Shown piece after piece: positions 24,296 to 33,810 of a stretch of 64,000 bases of DNA. The notes beneath the pieces were generated by a model, which saw only the letters and a list, made by a program, of their open reading frames with translations, ran no database searches and was not told the DNA's origin. Position numbers and translations under genes: made by a program. The DNA comes from Pycnopodia helianthoides (lineage: Eukaryota > Echinodermata > Asteroidea > Forcipulatida > Asteriidae): contig JASTWB010000064.1 in NCBI GenBank assembly GCA_032158295.1, positions 16,744 through 80,743 on the forward strand, in the 5' to 3' direction. How positions within the stretch are numbered: position 1 is the stretch's first letter; the number at the start of each line of letters is the position of its first letter.

Positions 24296-26352
24296 ACTTT
24301 ATTGCATTCAATTTCATTTAAGGCATTCAAGACTACCCTTTGTCCTTTCTTTAGTTGATTTTTACTACAATTTGCAATTGATGCATTCAATTTTTTTAAG
24401 ACTCCACCTCAACATATTTTGCTGCTAGTTGCGGATTTCTTTTCTTTATGTGCAACGATTTCAACTTCTTGCATTCAAATTAAAGATGAGTTTTTGCTTT
24501 ATGAGTAAAATGGGAATATAGCTCCTTTAACTGGCACTTAATTGCCTTGGTAAGTGAGTTTCCATGTATTTACACCATTATTTACCTCATGATTTTTTTC
24601 CTTTTTAAATCGTTTGTTCCTTTTGCTTGTTACCCGTCTTTAGTTTAAGTCTAACACCCGATAACTTTGAAATGCATAACTAATTATTTGGCTTTACTGA
24701 TATGCTTGGTTGCCCTGGTTATCGTTGTCTTTTTTTTTCTGTAATGTCAGGACAATTTCAAATTAACGTTAACTAATTTTCCAAAGGAAATTTTAATCTA
24801 CAATAAAGGGGCGTTATACAATGTTAGAAAATAAAATTAATGTTATGTCGTGAATGGTTTCAACCCGTCTCGCTCTTAAATCTTCAATATTCACTGCTCT
24901 GACCTTCTCGGGCAGCCATCTTTTGAGCCAACATTGCTTGGGCATTTACTTGAGATAATGCCATATAATTTGCCTTTAAATATCTGCCTTAAAGTCAGCT
25001 ATACGTCAAGAAAGGCATCACATGACGTAAATTTGTGTGACTGCTAACTTTTGGAAAATGTTTCTTCATAAATGAAATAAATGATTGACCAGTTCTTGCT
25101 TATGCTTTTGCGCAATTGATGATTCTTAACGGCATAGTAAATTGTATGTCTATTGACGAGTAAATGCTAAACTAGTGGAGAATTGAATTACTCTTTTGAC
25201 TGTTTGAATGAGATATCAACGGAGCATTTCTTGTTCAAACTAAAATTGAATAGACCGGAGTTAAAATGAAATGGAGTTCTGATGAATTGGCCCGGAAAAC
25301 ATATATTAAAGTTCTTGTCTTGCCTACAACTGAAATATCGTTACACATGACGGTAAGGCCAATTAAACACTTATGTTTTGGCACTTCAAGAGTTATGGGA
25401 AAAAATCGCTATACGATCTGCACTTTTGAAGGTTTCGGCATGTCTATAATATACCACTTGTGTCATGATTTGTTTTTTCTGGACAAAAATGTCAAATCAA
25501 TAACACATTAAAAAAACCTACTTGTAGTGCTTAAATTCACAATTTAGAAGCTAAGCTCGCTGTAATCGAGACTATTGTTTTTTATTTTGGCCTAATCTTC
25601 TGTAGATGGATTATTTAGTACTTTTGAAGGGTTATGTAATTCCACTGTACAACATAGGTTAATGTCTGAAATAATTTGTAATTATTGTTTGCTATGAAGT
25701 GTAACACAACACAGACGAGTCATGTGCTGTACATATTTATTATTGACTATTTTGCATTTGTATATGAAGTGTTACATCACTCTCAGGTTCATTTGGCTAT
25801 TAATCAGATATAAGTATGTTTGTAGCATAGAATTAATTTTATAAACTGCACATCAACAGCCGATGGTCAAAATTGCAATGTTAATGATTTTAAAGTTTTT
25901 AAATATGGAAAAAACACCAATTATCTACCTTAAAATTAAATTTGGGGGTGGTTAAAGAGTGTGTATAACTAAACACTGGTGCTAAATATGTCACTGATTG
26001 TTGGTTTTGGTTCAAAATAAAATATTTGAAACAGAATGACAGTTTTATTGTGTCTTTTGATCCCTCCCAACGGTGTCATTTATGATACCAAACTGAAAAT
26101 AATCAGCTAATTATTATAAAAAAGATACTTTCAACCAAACTTAACTTTTCTAATAAAAGCGGCACAGGGCCTTTGCTCTCACAATACGCGCCATTACGTC
26201 AGTCCCTCCCCCAACATATTGGTAGCGAAGCCCTCACGCTCCACAGCATTCTCTGAACAAAACTTACTCCGCCACCCAGCCTTGCTACTGGTTGTACGCA
26301 CGAGCGATTTTACGTGTGCGGGGTGGGTGGAGGCGTGTTGGGGGGTGGGTGA

Positions 26353-26367
26353 CTCAAATTGATATGG
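26353..26367 (-). repeat. Right terminal inverted repeat, copy C (degraded)
   Basis: ACTCAAATTGATATGG, a slightly degraded version of AACAAATTGATATGG that ends copies A and B. Satellite sequence follows. Confidence 0.6.
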
Positions 26368-28158
26368 TCAGTGCATCTGGAAAAATTAAAACAAGTGGGC
26401 CTCTCAACAGTCCATATAAATGTCGTGACAGAGCCACCTTAAAAAAAAAATTTAAGTACTGTTCTCAGGAAATTTCTAGCCTGTGTTACAAATCTCATGT
26501 TGCAAGGTACTGGTAAAATTCCTTCCAAATTATGAGCTGAGAATGTGTGCTTTCAACAACGCAAACATGAATATATATGGCAATAATGATTTTCATGGAT
26601 TACTTTTTTAAAACAAATTTTACCTTTTATGGATGAGGCAATCATTTTGCAATCTCAAACACTACTTGTTTTGACAGGTATATCGCGTCACTGTACACAA
26701 AAAATATATAAATAAATCAATTTTTTGTGATGGAAATGCCCCTTGCCCGCGTGCAATGATGTAATCCAGGCCTGTGTGGACAGATCATCATTGCAATAGC
26801 GTGTGAATAATTCAATTCAGAGCTGAAATGTATGAGCTTTCCAAACAACGCGAACATGAATATATTCAATAATAATTTACTATGTCAATTTTAAAATAAT
26901 TACCTTTTCTGGAGAAGGCATCCATTTTGCAGATCTCAACATCTATTTTTTGAATAATCTCTTTGAGTTGGCAATTCTCACTTACACTGAAAAAATTAAA
27001 TAAATAAAGTGACATTTTTTTGTGGATGAGGTACATTTATGTCAAGATGATAACTTGTCTTCCCTCCACTATTCTTCCATTTTTTGTAACTACACTTGTA
27101 TTTCAAGCTGGAAGTGATTGCAACATTATAGAGTTTTTAGTAAACAATGCTATTTTCAGGCAAATCGCTATAGGTGTGTCTTATATGTGCAGCCATGAAA
27201 AAATACAGTGGGCCGCTCAAACATGTCCATTAATTTTGGTTCAGAGCTCACTTAAAAATTAAAAAGTTATTAACACTCGACTTCATGTTTTTCAAATGTA
27301 ATTGCCATTTCAATATGAAAATGCCCTTGCACTCCCAAAGGAATGAAATTCCAAGCGCTTGTTGACATGATTCTCATCGCAAAGTACATGGTATTCCTTC
27401 AAATTTCAGAGCGTGAATTATACTGTGCTTTCCAACAACGCAAACATATTATAATGCAAATAATATTTTTTCCATGAATTACTATTTTTTAAACAAATTT
27501 ACCTTTATCTAGGAGAGGCCATCGATTTTGCAATCTCAGACATCTACTTGTTGACCGGGTAATCTTCTTTGGAGAGGGCAATCTCACTGTACACACACAC
27601 AACAAAATTTATAATAATTGACATTTTTTGCGATATAGGATACTTTAATATCAACATGATTACTTTTCTTCCATTTATATAAACTGCCCTTGTTTTTCAA
27701 GCTGGAAGTGATGCCACACTTTAATTTTTTAGTAAATACAAATGCGTTTGTCCAGCTAAAGTTCTTATGAGTATCTGAAAGTCATCTTGGTAAATATACT
27801 GTGGGCCTCTCTCACTTGTCCTTTAAATTTCGGTGACAAGCCTCACCGTAAAAAAAATAATATTTTTTTCTGGTTCTCATGTATTTCAAATGAAGTGCAC
27901 TTGTCCCCTCTCAAAGAAAATTCAAGGCCTTCGTTGGACTAATCTCATGGTGCAATATTGTAAATTCTTTCAAATTTCGAGGCTGAAATGTATCTCTTCC
28001 ATTCTCGCAAACTAGAATACACAATATATGGTTCATGTTGTAAAATGTTTAAAGATTTTACTTTTACTGAGAGGCATCATTCCACAATCTCAACTATCTA
28101 TTTTTTACGTAATCTCTGTTGGAGATGGCATAGTCTCAGTTGTACGCAAACAAACAAA
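26368..28158. repeat. Degenerate satellite array between copies C and A
   Basis: Satellite landmarks recur (versions of CTGGAGAGGGCATCATTTTG near 26,621, 26,911, 27,501 and 28,060, and of GGTGACAGAGCTCAC), all with indels. The array ends in GTACGCAAACAAACAAAA at about 28,157 and changes within a few bases to the perfectly regular 36-bp minisatellite of copy A. Confidence 0.7.
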
Positions 28159-28986
28159 AGTTACAGATCAGACATTACAAGTGTAGGAAGGGTTGTTTAC
28201 AGATCAGACATTACAAGTGTAGGAAGGGTTGTTTACAGATCAGACATTACAAGTGTAGGAAGGGTTGTTTACAGATCAGACATTACAAGTGTAGGAAGGG
28301 TTGTTTACAGATCAGACATTACAAGTGTAGGAAGGGTTGTTTACAGATCAGACATTACAAGTGTAGGAAGGGTTGTTTGCAGATCAGACATTACAAGTGT
28401 AGGAAGGGTTGTTTACAGATCAGACATTACAAGTGTAGGAAGGGTTGTTTACAGATCAGACATTACAAGTGTAGGAAGGGTTGTTTACAGATCAGACATT
28501 ACAAGTGTAGGAAGGGTTGTTTACAGATCAGACATTACAAGTGTAGGAAGGGTTGTTTACAGATCAGACATTACAAGTGTAGGAAGGGTTGTTTACAGAT
28601 CAGACATTACAAGTGTAGGAAGGGTTGTTTACAGATCAGACATTACAAGTGTAGGAAGGGTTGTTTACAGATCAGACATTACAAGTGTAGGAAGGGTTGT
28701 TTACAGATCAGACATTAGAAGTGTAGGAAGGGTTGTTTACAGATCAGACATTAGAAGTGTAGGAAGGGTTGTTTACAGATCAGACATTACAAGTGTAGGA
28801 AGGGTTGTTTACAGATCAGACATTACAAGTGTAGGAAGGGTTGTTTACAGATCAGACATTACAAGTGTAGGAAGGGTTGTTTACAGATCAGACATTAGAA
28901 GTGTAGGTAGGGTTGTTTACAGATCAGACATTAGAAGTGTAGGAAGGGTTGTTTACAGATCAGACATTACAAGTGTAGGAAGGGTT
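28159..28986 (+). repeat. 36-bp minisatellite, 23 units, in frame
   Basis: Twenty-three head-to-tail copies of a 36-bp unit encode the 12-residue repeat VYRSDITSVGRV. Variation is minimal: one VC for VY, four units with IRS for ITS, and a first unit starting SY. The unit length is a multiple of three, so copy-number change keeps the frame. A second frame (LQIRHYKCRKGC) is also open through the array. Confidence 0.95.
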
Positions 28987-29265
28987 GTTGCCAATCAAGA
29001 CTGGTTTTTCCGGATCAATAATCCTGCGGGCGATTTTGCATATATTTTGGAAGACACATTACAGTTTTGGAAATTTGAAAGAGCGGCTCTGAGAGAATTC
29101 ACCAGGGAACTGCAGCCCAGACTTATCCATAGAGGTTACAACCTGACTGTCAGATTTGTAAAGCAATTTGGAAATGTAGGGATCCCAAGTGCGCCCTCAT
29201 TGTTCAACTTGTGGGAAAGTAAACTTTTGGAGCTGTCACGTGACAATCGCTCTCTTTTTCTATAG
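28987..29265 (+). CDS. Transposon-encoded domain downstream of the minisatellite
   Basis: The frame carrying the minisatellite continues for about 90 codons to a stop at 29,265: ANQDWFFRINNPAGDFAYIL, then ERAALREF and RGYNLTVRFVKQFGNVGIPS. The mixed beta-rich pattern looks like a small globular domain, unnamed to me. A GTAAAC donor-like site near 29,219 could splice it to the coiled-coil exon before the stop. The protein is identical in copy B except one F/L change. Role within the transposon unknown. Confidence 0.5.
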   Translation, partial: VANQDWFFRINNPAGDFAYILEDTLQFWKFERAALREFTRELQPRLIHRGYNLTVRFVKQFGNVGIPSAPSLFNLWESKLLELSRDNRSLFL

Positions 29266-29791
29266 CTTCGTCTGGAGAGAGCACATTATATTTGTGGCCT
29301 CCATTTCTCTCCATTTTGTGTGGAGCATGGCTCTGGCCATGCTCCTAATACTATTTATCTGGGAGGGATAAGGTTATAGAACTCTCTGTGAGTATTATTT
29401 TGTCTTTAAATACCTTTTGATTTGAGAAATATTGTGATTTATAGGGCTGTTTCAATCAGTATATTGTAAACTTGTGTGTGTAGCCAGCCTCGTGTTGTGC
29501 TGACCTTTTGCCCTTTAGCTGTACATAAGACTGTGTGCATTTTTATGAGGTATTTTATATTCAATGTGCAGTGTTACATTGGATTTGGATTAAATCCGTA
29601 CAGGAGATTATCTTTATATTTTGCATGTCATCTATAGCATTTGTTGATTGTATTTTGTACTGTCTTTTGGTGAATCCTCGTCCTTTTTAAATAGTCGAGG
29701 ACCGGCCTCCTTCCCGTGTCTCTACAGAAACAAAGCAGACCTACACCTCCTCGACAAGTACATGTAGGCCTTCATGTAACAGAACTGCAAA
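29266..29791 (+). other. Intron-like or leader region between transposon exons
   Basis: No long open frame. The region is shared almost unchanged with copy B (42,366-42,891). It holds GTGAGTAT donor-like sequence near 29,388 and a CTCCTCGACAAGTACATGTA stretch just before the next ATG. It may be an intron, or a 5' leader of a separate transcript. Confidence 0.4.
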
Positions 29792-30784
29792 ATGGCAAGT
29801 ACATCATGTGCTGTTTTCATAGTCTTGATTTCATTGTATCTTGCATTTGTAAATGTACAGTGTATTTCTAGTGATGACTGGATTGTTCCCATTAACAAAT
29901 ATGCATTGTATCAAATGACTACGAATGGAAAAGGTAGTATTGACGACACTGCATATGTTTCATCCATAGTTGGAAACATTTTGAAGTCTGATCATGATCC
30001 CATAAGCCCAAAGTTTCTAGACAATTGTGTGATTGGCCGTGTTCAAAGTACACTTAAAAACATGTTTAGTAAACTGAAAGCAAAAGCAAGTAAAGGGGGA
30101 CAACAAAAGAACCAGTTGATAGAATCTTGGAAGAAATCTGTCTACAAACTGCGCTTGGGTGGAGTGAAAAGGAAACTTGAAAATGACCTGGAGTGGGAAT
30201 GTAAGAGAAGAAAACTCTGTGAAGAAAATCTTGAAAAGGAAAAAGAAAACAATGGTTTTTTGAAGAAGCGTAACCGTGAACTGGCAAGTAAATTTGTCAG
30301 AAAAGCAATCAAAACTGCACAATCAAATGCTACAGCAGTAAAGAAAACTTACTCGCAGTCGTACCGTAGAAAACAAAAACGTGTCCTGTTAGATTCTATA
30401 AAGGAAAAGTTTGCCATGTTGGAGGAAGAAGGGTACAGACCCTTCAAATTGGAAGTATGTGATGCATATGGAAACTCTGTTGACTTCCTTGCCCCTTATT
30501 ACAATCCAGCAGAGGGACAGAAGAAATCAGTCCTCATCAACAAGGCAGTGTTTTTAAAAGACACTCTTTGTTTGGCAGATAAACAATACAGTAGGTTGAG
30601 GCGTACATGCAAAAATCTACCTAGTTTAGGAAAGGTTAAAGATGGCAACAAGTTGCTGGATTTAAACTTTGAAATAACCAGGTTTGAAGGTATGGTAGGT
30701 GCATGGCAACCTTTGGACAAGCAAGTCAAACATGTTACTGAGAAAATGATGACAAAGCACAGTACAGACCCCATACCAAAATAA
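29792..30784 (+). CDS. Coiled-coil exon of the RAG1-like transposase, copy A
   Basis: A 330-codon frame. The start ATG has a good context (GCAAAATGG). Residues 1-24 (MASTSCAVFIVLISLYLAF and on to C24) look like a signal peptide, but this may be intron read-through, since a TTTCTAG acceptor-like site follows. Residues about 85-200 are strongly charged and helical (KLENDLEWECKRRKLCEENL), followed by YSQSYRRKQKRV and EEEGYRPFKLEV. From about 230 PYYNPAEGQKK leads towards the catalytic region. The reading frame ends at TAA/TAG just before the first catalytic D, which lies in another frame 20 nt on. Copies A and B differ by two residues (P/T, L/P). Confidence 0.6.
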   Translation: MASTSCAVFIVLISLYLAFVNVQCISSDDWIVPINKYALYQMTTNGKGSIDDTAYVSSIVGNILKSDHDPISPKFLDNCVIGRVQSTLKNMFSKLKAKASKGGQQKNQLIESWKKSVYKLRLGGVKRKLENDLEWECKRRKLCEENLEKEKENNGFLKKRNRELASKFVRKAIKTAQSNATAVKKTYSQSYRRKQKRVLLDSIKEKFAMLEEEGYRPFKLEVCDAYGNSVDFLAPYYNPAEGQKKSVLINKAVFLKDTLCLADKQYSRLRRTCKNLPSLGKVKDGNKLLDLNFEITRFEGMVGAWQPLDKQVKHVTEKMMTKHSTDPIPK

Positions 30785-30794
30785 TAGGTGTTAA

Positions 30795-31957
30795 GTTAAG
30801 TGGGATGGTACTTTTATTGGAAAGCGTATTCACTGCGTAAACATTACTGTGAGAATAATTTACGGTAAGCATGTGAGTGAGGAACACCTACTAGCCATGG
30901 TCAGAGCACCCGAGAAGTGTGAATACTTAAAGCGAATATTTGATCCCATTTTGGATGCCAGGTGTGACATTATGACCATTGGAGAACACATGTTTGACTT
31001 GCAGTATTATCTTGGGGCAGATATGAAGTTTATTAATGAAGTTAAGGGAATTGGTGCATGTAACAGCACCTACTCATGTGCCTGGTGTAAGTGTCCAAGT
31101 TCAGAACGGCATGATAGCACAAAGAAATGGTCTATGGTTGATCCAGTGAAAGGGGCACGTACAATTTCTGAAATACAAAGAATGTCCAAACTGAAAAAAA
31201 GGCAAAAATGCAAGCTGTTTGAGAGAGCCTTTTTCCCTTCATTCCAGTTCATCGTGTAATCCCAGACCCCTTGCATCTTTTCCTCAGAATTTCAGATCAA
31301 TTAATAATTCATTTGATTCAGATATTGAAGCATGCAGATAATATTGTAAAGAATGGAAAGAATGTCGATAAAAGCTTGTGCACAAACCTATTGGCATTTG
31401 AGAAGTTTTTACAAAAGCTGTCAATTCCATGGTCAATTTTCACAAATAAAGACACTGGTCAACTTCAATACCGTGATTTCACAGGACCGGAGCATAAGAG
31501 AATACAGCAACACATTAATCTGGATTGTCTAATTCCTAATCACCCCAAGCTTGAATCCATAAAATACTTATGGGTTGAATTTGGTAAGATTATCTCTATC
31601 ATGAAAGATGTGCATGTTGAGCCACATTCAGTTGAAAGTCAAGCTCGTACACGGGGTGCTAAATATGCCCTCACATTTCAGGCCAAAGACATCACTCCTT
31701 ACATGCATGTGTTTATGAACCATCTACCTGAGTGCATTGAAATGTATCCTAACATTAATCACTTCAGTCAGCAAGCTATGGAAAAACTGAATGACACGGT
31801 TACGATCCTTTTCTTTCGGTCAACTAATCATCGCAATACAGAGGCCTTCATTCAAGTGATGAAAAAACAAAACAGACTATCAATGCTCAGTGACACTTAC
31901 AAGGAAAAAGCAGTCTTTAAGATTCATTGTGGTATAATGTGGTCAGGCAGGTCATAA
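30795..31957 (+). pseudogene. RAG1/Transib-like DDE transposase core, copy A
   Basis: Two overlapping frames (30,795-31,259 and about 31,250-31,957) encode one DDE domain. The first D is in KWDGTFIGKR (codon 30,804). The second D is in LGADMKF (31,020) and is followed after 18 residues by C-x2-C (31,077 and 31,086). Then come PDPLHLFLRI, H-x4-H (31,706 and 31,721) and E after another 19 residues (31,781) in MEKLND. Remembered RAG1 positions D708, C727, C730, H937, H942 and E962 give the same spacings. From the second D to E is 761 nt, one short of 254 codons, as in RAG1. A TAA before the first D and one frameshift near 31,250 break it. A transposase acting by strand transfer is inferred from the motif set. 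Confidence 0.75.
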
Positions 31958-32689
31958 TAGGTGAACATGCTGTTTGCAATTTAGACCTAATAGAGATCTC
32001 TGTGGTCATCTAGTTGACTAAATAAACTGCACATATGCATGTAAGGAGTCTTGCCTTTCCCATGTTAATATCATGAATTTGAATTTGAAAGTTTTTTATT
32101 TATTTAGTTTTTTATATTTTATGTACAGTGCTGTGCAACGTGTTTTGTTTATACAGACTGAGTATAAATGATAATTGCCTCAGCAGCAATTTAGGATGAA
32201 GACAATATATGCATTTTGTATGGGTGGTTTGAAAAATAGGGACAGTAAATTTTCATTGTTCACTGTTGACAAAATTTCATTGATTGCACTATTCTGAGCT
32301 GTTAATAGGTATAGGCCATACATAAAATGAGAATAATTTGTGCCTACTGTGTTTGTAAGGTTAACTTTTGTCTGTTAACGTTGGATAGTAGTTAAAGTTT
32401 ATAATAGATGTTCACGGCGTTTTACGCGGTTGTATTCTAGTTGTTCACGTAAAAACTATTTTTAAAGTCAGACTTTAAAAATGGTGGTGACAGAAGTGTA
32501 TGGATGACATAATTGAAACTTTGTTTATTTGATAGGTAAATATGGATTGGATTTGCAATTTTGTGTTTTTCATAATCACCAAATATAGGTTTTCCCGGCC
32601 AATTTCAGCAAAAAATCGTTCAATTTCATTAACATGCATTCAATTTCATGCATTTTCTCCTAATCCCCTCGAACTAGGGTTTCTTTTTA
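31958..32689 (+). other. Transposon 3' region, no gene
   Basis: AT-rich sequence following the transposase stop (GTCATAATAG), shared by all three copies up to the nested MITE. No open frame of interest. Confidence 0.5.
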
Positions 32690-33810
32690 CCCAGCAAACA
32701 CGTAACGTCATCATAACGTTACTGTGAAGTTGTGTTTAGGTAATGTTAATTCCCAACTAAAACACAACTATTCTGCAACGTTGCAAAAAGGTTGCGGTTT
32801 GGTCTTGTTACTTAATAACCTAAATAAAACGTTATAACAAGGTTTATTTTAACCGTCGTATAAAAACGTCTTGTGAATATTATTTTGCAACGTTTTCTGA
32901 ATGTTATTTTTCTGTCAGGTTACTTGGTAACGCAGATACGACGTTTTCCAACGTTGGTTTTTGACGTCATATACAAACATTAGGTGAATGTTCTTTCATA
33001 ACGTTACCTGAAGGTTGTGGTTTTGTCATGTTATTTGAAAACATAAATGCAATGTTTCTTAAAAACCTCTAAATAAAGTCGCGTTAACGTTTTTTGCAAC
33101 GTTGCTTGAATGTTGTAGTTTTGTCAGGTTATTGAGAACTTTATGACAACGTAATATCACATATGCAAATTAGTAGATTGGGCTAAGAAGTTGTAACATA
33201 TTTACAACAAATTTTGAGAAATTTGCAAAATTTTTGAATAGGTGTACTCATTTATTCATGTATTTGTCTTAATTATCAGGGGACTTAGTAGCAAATTTAA
33301 TGTAGTAACTAAACATGTAATTTTACTTTCAAAAAATATTATTAAAGTGGAAAAACTGTAGTAAAAATACACACCCATGATTGCCAAAGCAAGAAGTTGG
33401 TATGCACTTATATAGTACATGCTGTACAATATATAGTATACAGGTACAGTGAAGTCAGGCAACCGCAACGAATGGCCTACTGGTAAGTTTACATTGTTGA
33501 AAGTAATTAATTGATTATATTGTTGTATCAATTACTAATATTCATGAAACTATATATAATATAATATAAACAATTTATACTTGATCGAAAAACTTCAGAA
33601 AAAAAATCACATAATTGCGTCAAGAAATTACCTTTTTCAGTGCAGTTTTTACGTTGTCACAACGTTATTATAAAACGTCATAACGCAACGTCATCTAGAC
33701 GTTGACAAAACTCCACACTTATCCGTCCGTATGACGTTAAATAAAAACGTTCTCCCAACATTCAAATAACATCCTAGCGACGTCGAAGGGACGTTATTTT
33801 GTTTGCTGGG
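32690..33810. mobile_element. Nested MITE-like DNA transposon (copy A)
   Basis: Termini CCCAGCAAAC and GTTTGCTGGG form perfect 10-bp inverted repeats, flanked on each side by TA (32,688-32,689 and 33,811-33,812), which indicates a TA target duplication. The interior is rich in AACGTT and ACGTCA-type motifs and has no plausible transposase frame, so it is nonautonomous. TA duplication is typical of the Tc1/mariner superfamily, but other families also use it. Confidence 0.8.

Larger units (their letters stand above)
19472..26367 (+). mobile_element. RAG1-like TIR transposon, copy C (indel-rich, deleted)
   Basis: This 6.9-kb copy runs from CCATATCAATTTGTT (19,472-19,486) to its degraded inverted counterpart ending GATATGG at 26,367. 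Collinear with copy B it contains the promoter-like region, chromo-like exon, a few 36-bp minisatellite units, transposase pieces, a shortened nested MITE-like element and the 3' region. It lacks about 1.3 kb that includes the coiled-coil exon. Against A and B it shows single-base indels every few tens of bases, so no frame stays open. It holds about 400 bp (about 19,862-20,260) that B lacks. Old age or unpolished sequence would both explain it. Confidence 0.75.

Noticed and set aside
28140..28718. Second long frame through the minisatellite (LQIRHYKCRKGC repeats)
   Set aside because: It is the same 36-bp array read in another frame. The VYRSDITSVGRV frame connects to conserved unique sequence on both sides in copy B, the other does not.
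28159..28986. CRISPR-like array
   Set aside because: Units are directly adjacent with no spacers and lie in a coding exon of a eukaryotic transposon.
30017..30322. Minus-strand open frames opposite the coiled-coil exon
   Set aside because: Shadows of the A-rich, lysine-rich plus-strand coding sequence. They are present in both copies only because the plus strand is conserved.
32542..32727. Short frame repeated in copies A and B (32.5 and 45.6 kb)
   Set aside because: It is repeated only because the transposon 3' region is duplicated. It crosses into the MITE terminus and lacks coding features.
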